Source: an uncultured Clostridia bacterium
Lineage (GTDB): Bacteria > Bacillota > Clostridia > Oscillospirales > Oscillospiraceae
Direction of reading: 5' to 3'
NCBI GenBank assembly: GCA_947365965.1
Contig: CANAZG010000002.1
Span: 62,001 to 126,000 of the forward strand
DNA: 64,000 bases
This document shows, piece by piece, positions 30,964 to 39,479 of this stretch (within the stretch, counting starts at the first letter, position 1; every line of letters begins with the position of its first letter). Made by a program: the position numbers and the translations under genes. The notes under the pieces are model-generated. The model was not told where the DNA came from. It did no database searches and worked only from the letters and a program-made list of their open reading frames with translations.

Positions 30964-32346
30964 TTATAAAACGGCGGATACCGCCAAAAATCCCAGGGTA
31001 AGCAGGAAGAAAATTAGTATCAATTTCCAGACGAATTTCAGCCACCGATCGTAGGGCACGTTTCCCAGGGCCAGTCCGCCCATGACCACCGCCGCCGTGG
31101 GGGTGACGATGTTCACCAGTCCGGAGGCGGACTGGAAGGCGGTGACGATCAGCTCCCCGCCCACGCCGGCGAACTGCCCCAGAGGGGCCACAATGGGGAT
31201 GGACAGGGTGGCCAGACCCGAGGAGGAGGGGATCAGGATGGAGAGGGGCAGGTAGATCAGGTACACCAGCACCAGGAAGGCCACGCTTCCCGTGCCCTTC
31301 AGGGCCCGCTCCCCCCAGTAGAGCACGGTGTCGGTGATCTGGCCGCCGTCCATGAGCACGGTGATGCCCCGGCTGATGCCGATGATGAGGGCCACCCCCA
31401 CCAGCTCCGAGGCCCCGGCCACAAAGGCATCCGCCGTTTTCTCCTCCCCCAGGCCGCAGGCCAGGCCGATCACCGCCCCGCCCACGAAGAACAGTCCGCT
31501 CAGCTCCGGGAACCACCAGCTCAGGGTGGGGATGGGCAGGCCGATCTCGTCAAAGGGGATCACCGCGTAGACCATCACCAGAAACACCAGGGCGAACAGG
31601 GCCAGCGCCAGCTTCCGCCGCCCGTCCAGGGCCGGAACGTCGCCGCCCTTTTTGGCGGACCCGGCGGGGGTGAGCCCGGCGGTGAGGGACCGCTCCGGGT
31701 GGCTGCGGACCCTGGCGGCGTAGGCCATCACATACCACATGGCCGCCAGATCGAACACCACCAGCATGAGGATCCGCACCATCAGCCCGTCCCCCAGGCT
31801 CACCCCGGCAAAGCCGGAGGCGATGCCTGTGGCAAAGGGGTTGACCGTGCTGGCCAGCACCCCGGCCCCGCTGCCCAGGAGCACCACGGAGATGCCCACC
31901 AGGGCGTCGTACCCTGCGGCGATGAACACCGGGATCAGCAGGGGGTAGAAGGCCATGGTCTCCTCCCACATGCCGAAGGAGGTGCCCCCCAGGCTGAAGA
32001 GGAGCATCAGAACCGGGATGAGGAAGATCTCCTTCCCTCCCAGCAGCCGGACCACATTGCTCACCCCGGCGTCAATGGCCCCGGTGGCCATCACCACCCC
32101 CAGAAAGCCGCCCACCATCAGGATGAACAGAGCCACGTCCACCGCGTCGTAGAACCCCTGGAAGGACGCCAGGATCACGTCCCCCACGCCCTGGGGCTGC
32201 TGCTCCACGGCGTGGTAGGTTCCGGCCACCGGGGTCTCCCCCGCCCGGTCATAGCTGCCGGCGGGGATGATCCAGGTGGCCGCGGCCACCAGCACCAGCA
32301 GAAGAAGCAGGATGGTATATGCTGTGGGCATTCGAAAATTCTTCAT
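30964..32346 (-). CDS. YfcC family transporter
   Basis: The 460-residue protein has about twelve membrane segments and belongs to the YfcC/DcuC-like ion-transporter group: MPTAYTILLLLLVLVAAATWIIPAG at the N-terminus, GGTSFGMWEETMAFYPLLIP, IPSSSGLATLSIPIVAPLG and FQSASGLVNIVTPTAAVVMGGL. Relatives move short-chain carboxylates, peptides or amino acids (for example arginine-ornithine in ArcD-like members). I chose the ATG at 32346 because GGAGGCGG precedes it; a longer frame starts at 32397. The amidohydrolase gene follows on the same strand. Confidence 0.85.
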   Translation of the reverse strand: MKNFRMPTAYTILLLLLVLVAAATWIIPAGSYDRAGETPVAGTYHAVEQQPQGVGDVILASFQGFYDAVDVALFILMVGGFLGVVMATGAIDAGVSNVVRLLGGKEIFLIPVLMLLFSLGGTSFGMWEETMAFYPLLIPVFIAAGYDALVGISVVLLGSGAGVLASTVNPFATGIASGFAGVSLGDGLMVRILMLVVFDLAAMWYVMAYAARVRSHPERSLTAGLTPAGSAKKGGDVPALDGRRKLALALFALVFLVMVYAVIPFDEIGLPIPTLSWWFPELSGLFFVGGAVIGLACGLGEEKTADAFVAGASELVGVALIIGISRGITVLMDGGQITDTVLYWGERALKGTGSVAFLVLVYLIYLPLSILIPSSSGLATLSIPIVAPLGQFAGVGGELIVTAFQSASGLVNIVTPTAAVVMGGLALGNVPYDRWLKFVWKLILIFFLLTLGFLAVSAVL

Positions 32347-32410
32347 GGTTTTCCGCCTCCAATCCCGGGTAGTATGCGCCGGAAGGGCGGAGGACATTCC
32401 ACGATTTCAG

Positions 32411-32448
32411 AAAAAACGCCGGCGGCCTCGATAAAGAGGCCGCCGGCG
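32411..32448 (-). terminator. Terminator of the infC-rpmI-rplT operon
   Basis: On the minus strand a 13-bp stem CGCCGGCGGCCTC with a six-base loop is followed by six T, 35 bases after the rplT stop codon. Confidence 0.9.
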
Positions 32449-32482
32449 CGGACAGGGCGTAAGCCCGGGTTCTATGGATGGA

Positions 32483-32839
32483 TCAGGCGTTGGCCTTCTT
32501 GGCCATGTCCACCAGCTGCTTGAAGGCGGTCTCGTTGTTGACCGCCAGCTCGGAGAGCATCTTGCGGTCGATGGTCACGCCGGCGGTCTTCAGACCGTGC
32601 ATGAAGGTGGAGTAGTTCATGCCGTTCAGCTTGCAGGCCGCGCTGATGCGGGTGATCCACAGGCGGCGGAAATCTCTCTTCTTCAGGCGGCGTCCCTTGT
32701 ACGCGTACGTCAGGGACTTCATCACCTGCTGATTGGCCATCTTGAAGTGCTTGCTCTTGGCGCCCCAGTAGCCCTTGGCCATCTTCAGGATTTTATTTCT
32801 TCTCTTGCGGGTCATCATCGCGCCCTTAACTCTTGCCAT
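32483..32839 (-). CDS. rplT: 50S ribosomal protein L20
   Basis: The 118-residue basic protein is a full-length L20, with [18 protein letters not shown] and [20 protein letters not shown]. It is needed for early 50S assembly and, in Bacillus, L20 represses its own operon by binding the leader. It is the last gene of infC-rpmI-rplT. Confidence 0.98.
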   Translation of the reverse strand: MARVKGAMMTRKRRNKILKMAKGYWGAKSKHFKMANQQVMKSLTYAYKGRRLKKRDFRRLWITRISAACKLNGMNYSTFMHGLKTAGVTIDRKMLSELAVNNETAFKQLVDMAKKANA

Positions 32840-32873
32840 TGTAAAAGCCTCCTATTCTAAAGCGTATCGTATC

Positions 32874-33071
32874 TTATTTGTAAGGGATCATCTTGCGGAT
32901 GGCGGACTCGTTGGTCACGTCCGCATAGCCGCCGGCGCGCAGACGACGGGTACGCTTGGTATCCTTCTTGGTGAGGATGTGGCTCTTAAAGGCCTTGGCA
33001 CGCTTGACCTTCCCGGTCTTGGTCAGATTGAATCTCTTCTTGGCACCGCTGTGGCTCTTCAGTTTCGGCAT
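32874..33071 (-). CDS. rpmI: 50S ribosomal protein L35
   Basis: The 65-residue protein [20 protein letters not shown] is a full-length L35. I chose the ATG at 33071, which gives the universal MPKxKxHxGA start; an ATG two codons upstream is in frame but less likely. Confidence 0.98.
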   Translation of the reverse strand: MPKLKSHSGAKKRFNLTKTGKVKRAKAFKSHILTKKDTKRTRRLRAGGYADVTNESAIRKMIPYK

Positions 33072-33123
33072 AATCAATTAAACTCCTTCCGTATACTTCC
33101 CTGGCTGTGCATGGGTCTGTGGA

Positions 33124-33636
33124 TTACTTCTTGGGGGAGAGGAACATGGACATGTTCCGGCCCTCCAGCTTGGCGCCCTTATCGACGTTGGCGATCCCGG
33201 CGCACTGTTCTGCAAACTGGTCCAGGAGCTTCCGCCCGATGTCGGTGTGGGCCATCTCGCGGCCCCGGAATCGGACGGACACCTTGACCCGGTTGCCCTC
33301 GGACAGGAATTTCTGGGCGTTCTTCAGCTTGACGTTGAAGTCGCCCACGTCGATGCCGGGGGACATGCGGATCTCTTTGATCTCCACCACGTGCTGGTTC
33401 TTGCGGGCCTCTTTCTCCCGCTTCCCCTGCTCGAACCGGAACTTTCCATAGTCCATCAGCTTGCACACCGGGGGCTTGGCCTGGGGGGATATCTTGACTA
33501 AGTCCATGCCCTTCTCGTCCGCAATGCGCAGGGCGTCCTCGGAGGACATGATCCCCAGCTGCTCGCCGTCGCTGCCGATCAGGCGCACCTCCTTGTCGCG
33601 AATATCCTCATTTAGTTGATGCATTACAATGCTAAT
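33124..33636 (-). CDS. infC: Translation initiation factor IF-3 with probable AUU start
   Basis: The protein has the IF-3 N-domain (LNEDIRDKEVRLIGSDGEQLGIMS), a linker rich in Lys and Glu (FEQGKREKEARKNQHVVEIKEIRMSPGID) and the C-domain (VKVSVRFRGREMAHTDIGRKLLDQF). It stops 30S subunits from rejoining 50S and checks start codons. The best ribosome site, AAGGAGGTG, lies 8 bases before an in-frame ATT at 33636, giving 170 residues. The first ATG (33624) is about 20 bases from that site. AUU starts are a known self-control feature of infC. The upstream in-frame codons to 33687 run through the ribosome site and are not coding. Confidence 0.93.
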   Translation of the reverse strand: MSIVMHQLNEDIRDKEVRLIGSDGEQLGIMSSEDALRIADEKGMDLVKISPQAKPPVCKLMDYGKFRFEQGKREKEARKNQHVVEIKEIRMSPGIDVGDFNVKLKNAQKFLSEGNRVKVSVRFRGREMAHTDIGRKLLDQFAEQCAGIANVDKGAKLEGRNMSMFLSPKK

Positions 33637-33659
33637 AACCGAGACACCTCCTTCAACAT

Positions 33660-33812
33660 GTTGCCCGATATGTGACCCATAAAACAAAAGCGCGGATGCC
33701 CCCGCACCCGCACGAACAACTGCGCCCCGGTTTCCCCGGGCGCATCGTCCTATGAACCCCTTCGCTGCGCTGGGGGTGAGGCGGGCGCATCCTGCCTACT
33801 TTGTTTTTACCT
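33660..33812 (-). ncRNA. Probable L20-type leader with attenuator
   Basis: The transcript from the promoter at 33817-33845 has a leader of about 170 bases before infC. It contains a GCGCCCGG hairpin (around 33722-33745) and, nearer the gene, an 8-bp stem GCGGGTGC/GCATCCGC (33694-33713) with a T-rich tail (TTTTGTTTT). This is the layout of the known L20 leader of Firmicutes infC operons, in which excess L20 favours termination. I did not fold it fully. Confidence 0.55.
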
Positions 33813-33816
33813 GTTC

Positions 33817-33845
33817 ACTATAGCAGACCTGCCGGACCTTGTCAA
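33817..33845 (-). promoter_or_regulatory. Promoter of the infC operon
   Basis: A perfect TTGACA, 17-base spacer and TATAGT lie on the minus strand. Confidence 0.8.
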
Positions 33846-33900
33846 GAGCTTTTTTGCGGGAAGAGGGGCGAAAAATTCCCTCTTTGCCCCGGATAAGCTA

Positions 33901-33929
33901 TTGAGAAATAGGAATCACTATGGTAAAAT
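33901..33929 (+). promoter_or_regulatory. Promoter of ychF
   Basis: TTGAGA, a 17-base spacer and TAAAAT lie 130 bases before the ATG. The leader between them includes a small GC-rich hairpin near 33948-33974. Confidence 0.65.
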
Positions 33930-34059
33930 ATAAAATTACTGCAATCGCCGCCCCTGCGGGAGGGGATGCGGCGTGTACGTGGAAAAAATACGGTGCGCGG
34001 AGGCGGCGCGGACGACATTTATGCGCGCCAACTCCGGCACAATCAGGAGGAATACAAAC

Positions 34060-35151
34060 ATGAAGCTCGGCATCGTGGGACTGCCCAACGTGGGCAAGTC
34101 AACCCTTTTCAACGCCATCACCAACGCCGGCGCGGAGAGCGCCAACTACCCCTTCTGCACCATTGACCCCAACGTGGGCATGGTGGCCGTGCCCGACGCG
34201 CGGCTGGACAAGCTCTCGGAGATGTACCGCCCCAAGAAGACCACCCCGGCGGTGATTGAGTTCGTGGACATTGCCGGACTGGTGAAGGGCGCGTCCCAGG
34301 GGGAGGGACTGGGCAACAAATTCCTCTCCAACATCCGGGAGACCCACGCCATCGTCCACGTGGTCCGCTGCTTTGACGATGAGAACGTCATCCACGTGGA
34401 GGGGACCACGGACCCCCTCCGGGATATCGACATCATCGACCTGGAGCTCATCATGGCGGACGTGGAGATGGTGGAGCGGCGCATCGAGAAGGCCCAGAAG
34501 GCCGCCAAGGGGGACAAGAAGTTTCTGCGGGAGGCGGAGGTGTTCCAGGGCCTGCTCGCCTGGCTCAACGACGGCAACGCCGCCCGCGCCTACGACTGCG
34601 ACGACGACACCCGGGCCATCATCGCCACCAGCGACCTGCTCACCCTCAAGCCCGTCATCTACGCCGCCAACCTGGACGAGGCCGGGTTCTCCGACTGCGG
34701 GAGCGTGGACTACTACCGGCTGGTGGAGGAGCGGGCCCAGAGCCAGGGGGCCCAGGTCATCCCCGTGTGCGCCAAGCTGGAGGCGGAGATCGCGGAGCTG
34801 CCCGGGGAGGAGAAAGCCATGTTCCTGGAGGATCTGGGGGTGAGCGAGAGCGGCCTGGACCGGCTCATCCGGGCCAGCTACACCCTCCTGGGCCTCATCT
34901 CCTACCTCACCAGCGGGGAGGACGAGTGTCGGGCCTGGACCATCACCCGGGGCACCAAGGCCCCCCAGGCCGCCGGCAAGATCCACACCGACTTTGAGCG
35001 GGGCTTCATCCGGGCCGAGGTCATCGCCTATGACGATCTCATGGCCGCCGGGTCCATGGCCGCCGCCCGGGAGAAGGGCCTCATCCGCTCCGAGGGCAAG
35101 GAGTACGTGGTGAAGGACGGGGACATCATCCTGTTCCGCTTCAACGTGTAA
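34060..35151 (+). CDS. ychF: Redox-regulated ATPase YchF (Obg-like)
   Basis: The 363-residue protein has the P-loop GLPNVGKST at 7-15, a switch region VDIAGLVKGASQGEGLGNKFL, NLDEAG in place of the GTP-specific NKxD (so ATP is preferred), a coiled-coil insertion and a C-terminal TGS domain (AWTITRGTKAPQAAGKIHTDFERGFIRAEV). It binds ribosomes and influences stress responses and start-codon choice. The ATG at 34060 follows CAGGAGGAATACAAAC. Confidence 0.97.
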   Translation: MKLGIVGLPNVGKSTLFNAITNAGAESANYPFCTIDPNVGMVAVPDARLDKLSEMYRPKKTTPAVIEFVDIAGLVKGASQGEGLGNKFLSNIRETHAIVHVVRCFDDENVIHVEGTTDPLRDIDIIDLELIMADVEMVERRIEKAQKAAKGDKKFLREAEVFQGLLAWLNDGNAARAYDCDDDTRAIIATSDLLTLKPVIYAANLDEAGFSDCGSVDYYRLVEERAQSQGAQVIPVCAKLEAEIAELPGEEKAMFLEDLGVSESGLDRLIRASYTLLGLISYLTSGEDECRAWTITRGTKAPQAAGKIHTDFERGFIRAEVIAYDDLMAAGSMAAAREKGLIRSEGKEYVVKDGDIILFRFNV

Positions 35152-35837
35152 TGGGCCGGCGGTTTGACGTTCTGGACGGCTGGCGGACCCTGGCCCTGGC
35201 GCTGATGACGGCGTACCACCTTCTCTACGATCTGGCCCTCTTCGGCGTCATCAGCTGGCAGCAGCTCTTCTCCCCGGCCCTGAACGTGATGCAGAAATTC
35301 ACCTGCGGCAGCTTCATCCTCCTGGCCGGAGCCTCGGCCCGGTTCTCCCGCAGCAACCTGCGCCGGGGCATCATCGTGCTGGCGGCGGGGATCGCGGTGG
35401 AGCTGGGGGCCATGGTGGGGGGACAGATCATCCACTTCGGCATCCTGCACTTTATGGGCGTGTCCATGGCGCTCTACCACTTTCTGGGCAGGTATCTGCG
35501 AAAATGCCCGCCCGCCATCCTGCTGGCGGCCAGCGCCGTCCTCTACGGTCTCACCGGCTGGTGGACCTCCGTGACCACGGTGTCCGTGGGCTGGCTCTAC
35601 CCACTGGGCCTCCTGGCCCCTGGATTCCACAGCGCGGACTACTTTCCCCTGCTGCCCTGGTTCTTCCTCTTTCTGGCGGGGACCGTGCTGGGGGGCTGGT
35701 GCCTGGACCACCGGGACAGCCGGGTCCTCACCCTGACCCTGCCCGGGGCGCTCACGTGGCCGGGGCGGCACAGCCTGCTCATCTACCTGCTCCACCAGCC
35801 GATTCTCTTCGGCGTGAGCTATCTCATCTGGGGGTGA
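35151..35837 (+). CDS. Heparan-alpha-glucosaminide N-acetyltransferase-like membrane protein (DUF1624)
   Basis: The 228-residue protein has about six to seven membrane segments and the start RFDVLDGWRTLALALMTAYHLLYDLALFG, which is typical of bacterial DUF1624/HGSNAT-catalytic proteins. GRHSLLIYLLHQPILFG near the C-terminus matches the general membrane acyltransferase pattern. The substrate is unknown; envelope glycan acylation is possible. Its ATG overlaps the ychF stop codon by one base, so it is translationally coupled. Confidence 0.82.
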   Translation: MGRRFDVLDGWRTLALALMTAYHLLYDLALFGVISWQQLFSPALNVMQKFTCGSFILLAGASARFSRSNLRRGIIVLAAGIAVELGAMVGGQIIHFGILHFMGVSMALYHFLGRYLRKCPPAILLAASAVLYGLTGWWTSVTTVSVGWLYPLGLLAPGFHSADYFPLLPWFFLFLAGTVLGGWCLDHRDSRVLTLTLPGALTWPGRHSLLIYLLHQPILFGVSYLIWG

Positions 35838-35844
35838 CGCTGAC

Positions 35845-36330
35845 ATGCGCAGCAAATGCAACAGCACCTTGATCTATCTGGAGAACAGCCGGGGGGAGTA
35901 CCTGATGCTCCACCGGGTGAAGAAGAAAAACGACATTAACCACGACAAATGGATCGGCGTGGGCGGCGGCTTCGAGCACGGGGAGAGCCCCGAGGAGTGC
36001 GCCCTCCGGGAGACCCGGGAGGAGACGGGCCTGACCCTGACCGACTTCCGCTTCCGGGGAATCGTCACCTTTGACTGCGAGGGTCAGGAGACCCTGTACA
36101 TGCACCTCTTCACCGCCTCCGGCTGGACCGGGGAGCTGACGGACTGCGACGAGGGGGAGCTGGAGTGGGTGGCCAAGGAGAAGGTCTATGACCTGCCCAT
36201 CTGGGAGGGGGACAAGATCTTCTTCCGTCTGCTGGAGCAGGAGCGGCCCTTCTTCTCCCTGAAATTGAGCTACGACAAGGGGGACGTGCTCCGCCGGGCC
36301 GTGCTGGACGGAGAGGAGCTTGCCCTGTGA
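35845..36330 (+). CDS. NUDIX hydrolase
   Basis: The 161-residue protein has a full Nudix box GGGFEHGESPEECALRETREETGL at about residues 40-63, with the catalytic REETREETG-type core (seen here as RETREETGL). It resembles 8-oxo-dGTP diphosphatases of the MutT group (NSTLIYLENSRGEYLMLHR). It hydrolyses a nucleoside diphosphate linked to another group; the substrate is not defined. It lies 7 bases after the membrane acyltransferase gene and overlaps the next gene. Confidence 0.88.
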   Translation: MRSKCNSTLIYLENSRGEYLMLHRVKKKNDINHDKWIGVGGGFEHGESPEECALRETREETGLTLTDFRFRGIVTFDCEGQETLYMHLFTASGWTGELTDCDEGELEWVAKEKVYDLPIWEGDKIFFRLLEQERPFFSLKLSYDKGDVLRRAVLDGEELAL

Positions 36331-36761
36331 AAGAAAAGCTGCTGGTGTCCGCCTGCCTGCTGGGGGAGAACTGCCGGTACAGCGGCGGGAACAACTACAG
36401 CCCCGCAGTGGCGGCCCTGGGGGAGCGCTATGAGCTGATTCCCGTGTGTCCGGAGGTCCTGGGGGGCCTGCCCACCCCCCGGCCGCCAGCGGAGCGGACC
36501 GGGGAGCGGGTGATGGGCCGGGACGGGACCGACGTGACGGCGGCCTTCCGCCTGGGGGCGGAGCGGGCCCTGGAGACGGCTCTGGCCCAGGGGATCACCC
36601 GGGCGGTGCTCAAGGAGCGGAGCCCCTCCTGCGGCAGCGGGCAGATCTATGACGGCGCCTTCACCGGCAGGGTGATCCCCGGCCAGGGGGTGACGGCGGA
36701 GCTGCTCTCGGCCCGGGGCGTGGCTGTGTACGGCGAGAGCCGGATCCAGGAGCTTTTATAA
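36327..36761 (+). CDS. DUF523 family protein
   Basis: The 144-residue protein begins with GTG in a GTGA overlap with the Nudix gene. It carries the DUF523 pattern LVSACLLGENCRYSGG, PVCPEVLGGLPTPRPPAE and LKERSPSCGSGQIYDG; the conserved cysteines C10, C16, C41 and C104 suggest a metal site. The family is linked to purine or DNA metabolism by context only; a biochemical role is not settled. Confidence 0.85.
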   Translation: MKEKLLVSACLLGENCRYSGGNNYSPAVAALGERYELIPVCPEVLGGLPTPRPPAERTGERVMGRDGTDVTAAFRLGAERALETALAQGITRAVLKERSPSCGSGQIYDGAFTGRVIPGQGVTAELLSARGVAVYGESRIQELL

Positions 36762-36790
36762 AATAGTATAGACGAGAGGGGAGAGGCGGA

Positions 36791-37654
36791 ATGAAAAGCG
36801 CGCTGCTGCGCCTGCGGGAGTACAGGGACTCCATCAGTCCCACAGAGCGGACCATAGCCGACTATCTGCTGGACCACCCGGAGAGCGCCATGGAGTGCGG
36901 GGTCCACGAGCTGGCGGAGCGGACCTTCTCCTCCGCCTCCACCATCATCCGCATGTGCCGGCGGATCGGCTTTGACGGGTACAAGGATTTCCGCAGGGCC
37001 GTCACCTACGAGGCGGCCCTGCGCCGGCACAACGAGGAGGAGGAGCAGAAGGAGATCACCTTCTCCGACAGCATGGAGGACATCATCGAGAAGATCACGG
37101 AGAAGAACATCGTCTCCCTGGAGGACACCCGGAACCTGCTGGACCCCAAGAGCCTGGAGCAGTGCGTGGAGATTATCTGCCGCAGCCGGAACGTGCTGCT
37201 GTTCGGGCTGGGGGCCTCCCTGCTGGCAGCCCGGGATCTGTACCTGAAGTTCCTGCGGCTGAACAAGGCCTGCGTCATCAACGAGGACTGGCACGCCCAG
37301 CTGCTCACGGCCCGCAACGCCACCGGCGAGGACGTGGGACTGGTCTTCTCCTACTCCGGGGAGACGGAGGAGGTGCTCACGTGTATGCAGGCCCTCAAGG
37401 AGAACCGCACGCCGATCATCGCCATCACCCGGTTCAGCGCCTCCCCGGTGGCGGAGCTGGCGGACCACAACATCTACATAGCGGCCAACGAGTCCATCTT
37501 CCGGTCCGGGGCCATGTCCTCCCGCCTGTCCCAGCTCAACGTGGTGGACATCCTTTACACCGCCTTCGCCAACAGGGACTACGAGGCGAGCCTGTCCCAG
37601 CTGTCCCGGACCCACATCTATAAGAGCAACGGCCGCCGCCAGCCCGGGGAGTAG
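36791..37654 (+). CDS. MurR/RpiR family transcriptional regulator (second)
   Basis: The 287-residue protein has an RpiR helix-turn-helix (about 1-75, SPTERTIADYLLDHPE and SASTIIRMCRRIGFDGYKDFR) and a C-terminal SIS domain (VGLVFSYSGETEEVLTCMQA). It should respond to a phosphosugar. It follows the DUF523 gene after 29 bases and precedes two surface lipoproteins, so its target is not obvious. It is not a close copy of the RpiR protein at 1288. Confidence 0.92.
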   Translation: MKSALLRLREYRDSISPTERTIADYLLDHPESAMECGVHELAERTFSSASTIIRMCRRIGFDGYKDFRRAVTYEAALRRHNEEEEQKEITFSDSMEDIIEKITEKNIVSLEDTRNLLDPKSLEQCVEIICRSRNVLLFGLGASLLAARDLYLKFLRLNKACVINEDWHAQLLTARNATGEDVGLVFSYSGETEEVLTCMQALKENRTPIIAITRFSASPVAELADHNIYIAANESIFRSGAMSSRLSQLNVVDILYTAFANRDYEASLSQLSRTHIYKSNGRRQPGE

Positions 37655-37730
37655 AGGCGGACTGCGGACGGATTTTTCGCAATTTGTCGAAACAGTGGAT
37701 ATGAATGCGTATTATGGAGGTTTCAGGACC

Positions 37731-39458
37731 ATGAAACAGCAGAAAAGAGTGTCCCTTCGTTTGCTGGCGGCCGCGCTGGCTGTGTGCCTCCTCCTGCCTC
37801 TTGTGGGGTGCGGCGGACGGGAGCCGGAGCCTGCCACGGAGGTGGCGCGGCTGAGCAAGCTGTGCAGGGTGTGGGGGTATGTGAAGTACACCCATCCGGC
37901 GTTCCTGCTGGGTCAAAAGGACTGGGACGAGGAGCTGCTGACGCTGATTCCCCAGGTGCGGGAGCTGGAGACAGAGCAGGAGGTCAACGCCCTGCTCCAT
38001 AAGTGGTTCATGGGCCTGGGGGAAATCGACTACGGCACGAATAAGCCGGTGAGGTTCTGGGCGGAGGCGGCGGAGAAAGACCGGCTGGTCATCACCGACA
38101 CCTCCTGGACTACCGATGCAGAATATCTGGGAACGGATCTGGCCGGGGACCTGGGCCAGCTGGGGGAGATACCGGATATCACGCTGCGGAAAGGGCCGGT
38201 GAAGTACCAACGTGACAGCCTAACCGAAGTAACATATCCGATTTTTACGAGAGAGAAGGACTACCCGGATATGGACTTCAGTGACCCCGGATATCGTCTG
38301 CTGGGTCTGTTTCGGGCATGGAACATATTGGAGTACTACTTCCCCTACCATGACCTGCTGGACAGGGCCTGGGAGGAGGAGATGGACGAATTGATTCCCG
38401 TTATGCTGGCCGGGGAGGATCAGAATAGCTACCTACAGACCATCTACGCACTGCTCGCGCATTTGCATGACAACCATGCGGGCATCATGAGCCAACGCTA
38501 TGACTACACTCTCGCGCTTGACCTCCCAGTCTGGGACATTCCGGTTTATGTGACGGAGGCGGAGGGAAAACTGGTGGTTTCCGATGTGACCGAGGACTGC
38601 CCTCTGGCGCGGGGCGATATCATCCTGGAGATGAACGGCATGAGCGTTGAGGAGGCGGTACAGATTTTGAAGCCGTATACCTCCTGTTCCAGGGATAGCG
38701 TGTTCCTCAGCCAGCACACGGATGAGATATTACACGAAATGTCGTCCATCCAGGATCCGGCAACAGTGACCGTCCTGCGGGAAGGAGAAGAGGAGACGTT
38801 CTCCTTCTCTTGGCCCTGGTCTATTACCTCTGGCAGTCCCCGGGAGGCCTACCTGATTCTGGAGGGGAACATCGGCCTGATAAATCCTGAAAGCTTCCGA
38901 TCCACTCTGTTCCGTAATATGATGGAGGACCTCCGGAGCACAAATGGGTTAATCATTGACCTGCGCCAGTATCCGCCTGTGGGGATGCTTGGGATTTCAT
39001 CGTATTTCACTAGCGAATACAACCCGATCTTTATACATTCTTCTCCCTCCAAGGCCGTACCTGGCGCATATGTGCGGGAAGTCCACAGCGATGGATACCG
39101 GCCGGAAGATGCTGAACTGGGCGCCTACTATTACGACAAGCCTGTAGTTGTATTGATAGATGAGTTCAGCCAGAGCGCCTCTGAGTGGGCTGCCTGGTCC
39201 ATCGGCAAGGGGGAGAATGTGGTACTCATGGGGCAGAACACCAGCGGGGCCATGGACCGTATCGGGAACGCGCCCCTTCCCGGCGGAGACTGGTTTATGT
39301 TTACCGCAATCCGGGCCGAGCTGGACGACGGCAGTCAGGTCCAGCGGGTGGGCATCACACCGGATATCCCCGTCTCCCGCACCATCCAGGGCATCAAGGA
39401 GGGCCGGGACGAGCTGATGGAGGCGGCGATGGATTACATTAACCGCCAAAAGGGATAA
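37731..39458 (+). CDS. S41 family peptidase lipoprotein, first of a tandem pair
   Basis: The 575-residue protein has a lipoprotein signal with LLPLVGC (Cys27). Residues 30-150 form an N-terminal domain shared with the next gene. A PDZ-like segment follows (about 270-320, ARGDIILEMNGMSVEEAV), and the C-terminal part has the tail-specific protease fold with a Ser nucleophile in S480-QSASE. It probably cuts peptides or proteins at the outer face of the membrane. ATG at 37731 follows TGGAGG. N- and C-terminal ends are nearly identical to the next protein while the centre differs. Confidence 0.85.
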   Translation: MKQQKRVSLRLLAAALAVCLLLPLVGCGGREPEPATEVARLSKLCRVWGYVKYTHPAFLLGQKDWDEELLTLIPQVRELETEQEVNALLHKWFMGLGEIDYGTNKPVRFWAEAAEKDRLVITDTSWTTDAEYLGTDLAGDLGQLGEIPDITLRKGPVKYQRDSLTEVTYPIFTREKDYPDMDFSDPGYRLLGLFRAWNILEYYFPYHDLLDRAWEEEMDELIPVMLAGEDQNSYLQTIYALLAHLHDNHAGIMSQRYDYTLALDLPVWDIPVYVTEAEGKLVVSDVTEDCPLARGDIILEMNGMSVEEAVQILKPYTSCSRDSVFLSQHTDEILHEMSSIQDPATVTVLREGEEETFSFSWPWSITSGSPREAYLILEGNIGLINPESFRSTLFRNMMEDLRSTNGLIIDLRQYPPVGMLGISSYFTSEYNPIFIHSSPSKAVPGAYVREVHSDGYRPEDAELGAYYYDKPVVVLIDEFSQSASEWAAWSIGKGENVVLMGQNTSGAMDRIGNAPLPGGDWFMFTAIRAELDDGSQVQRVGITPDIPVSRTIQGIKEGRDELMEAAMDYINRQKG

Positions 39459-39479
39459 GGGAAAAGGAGAGAAGGCCCT

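Noticed and set aside
34060..37654. Treating ychF through the second RpiR gene as a phosphosugar operon
   Set aside because: The genes are packed closely, but their products share no pathway; close packing alone does not define a function.
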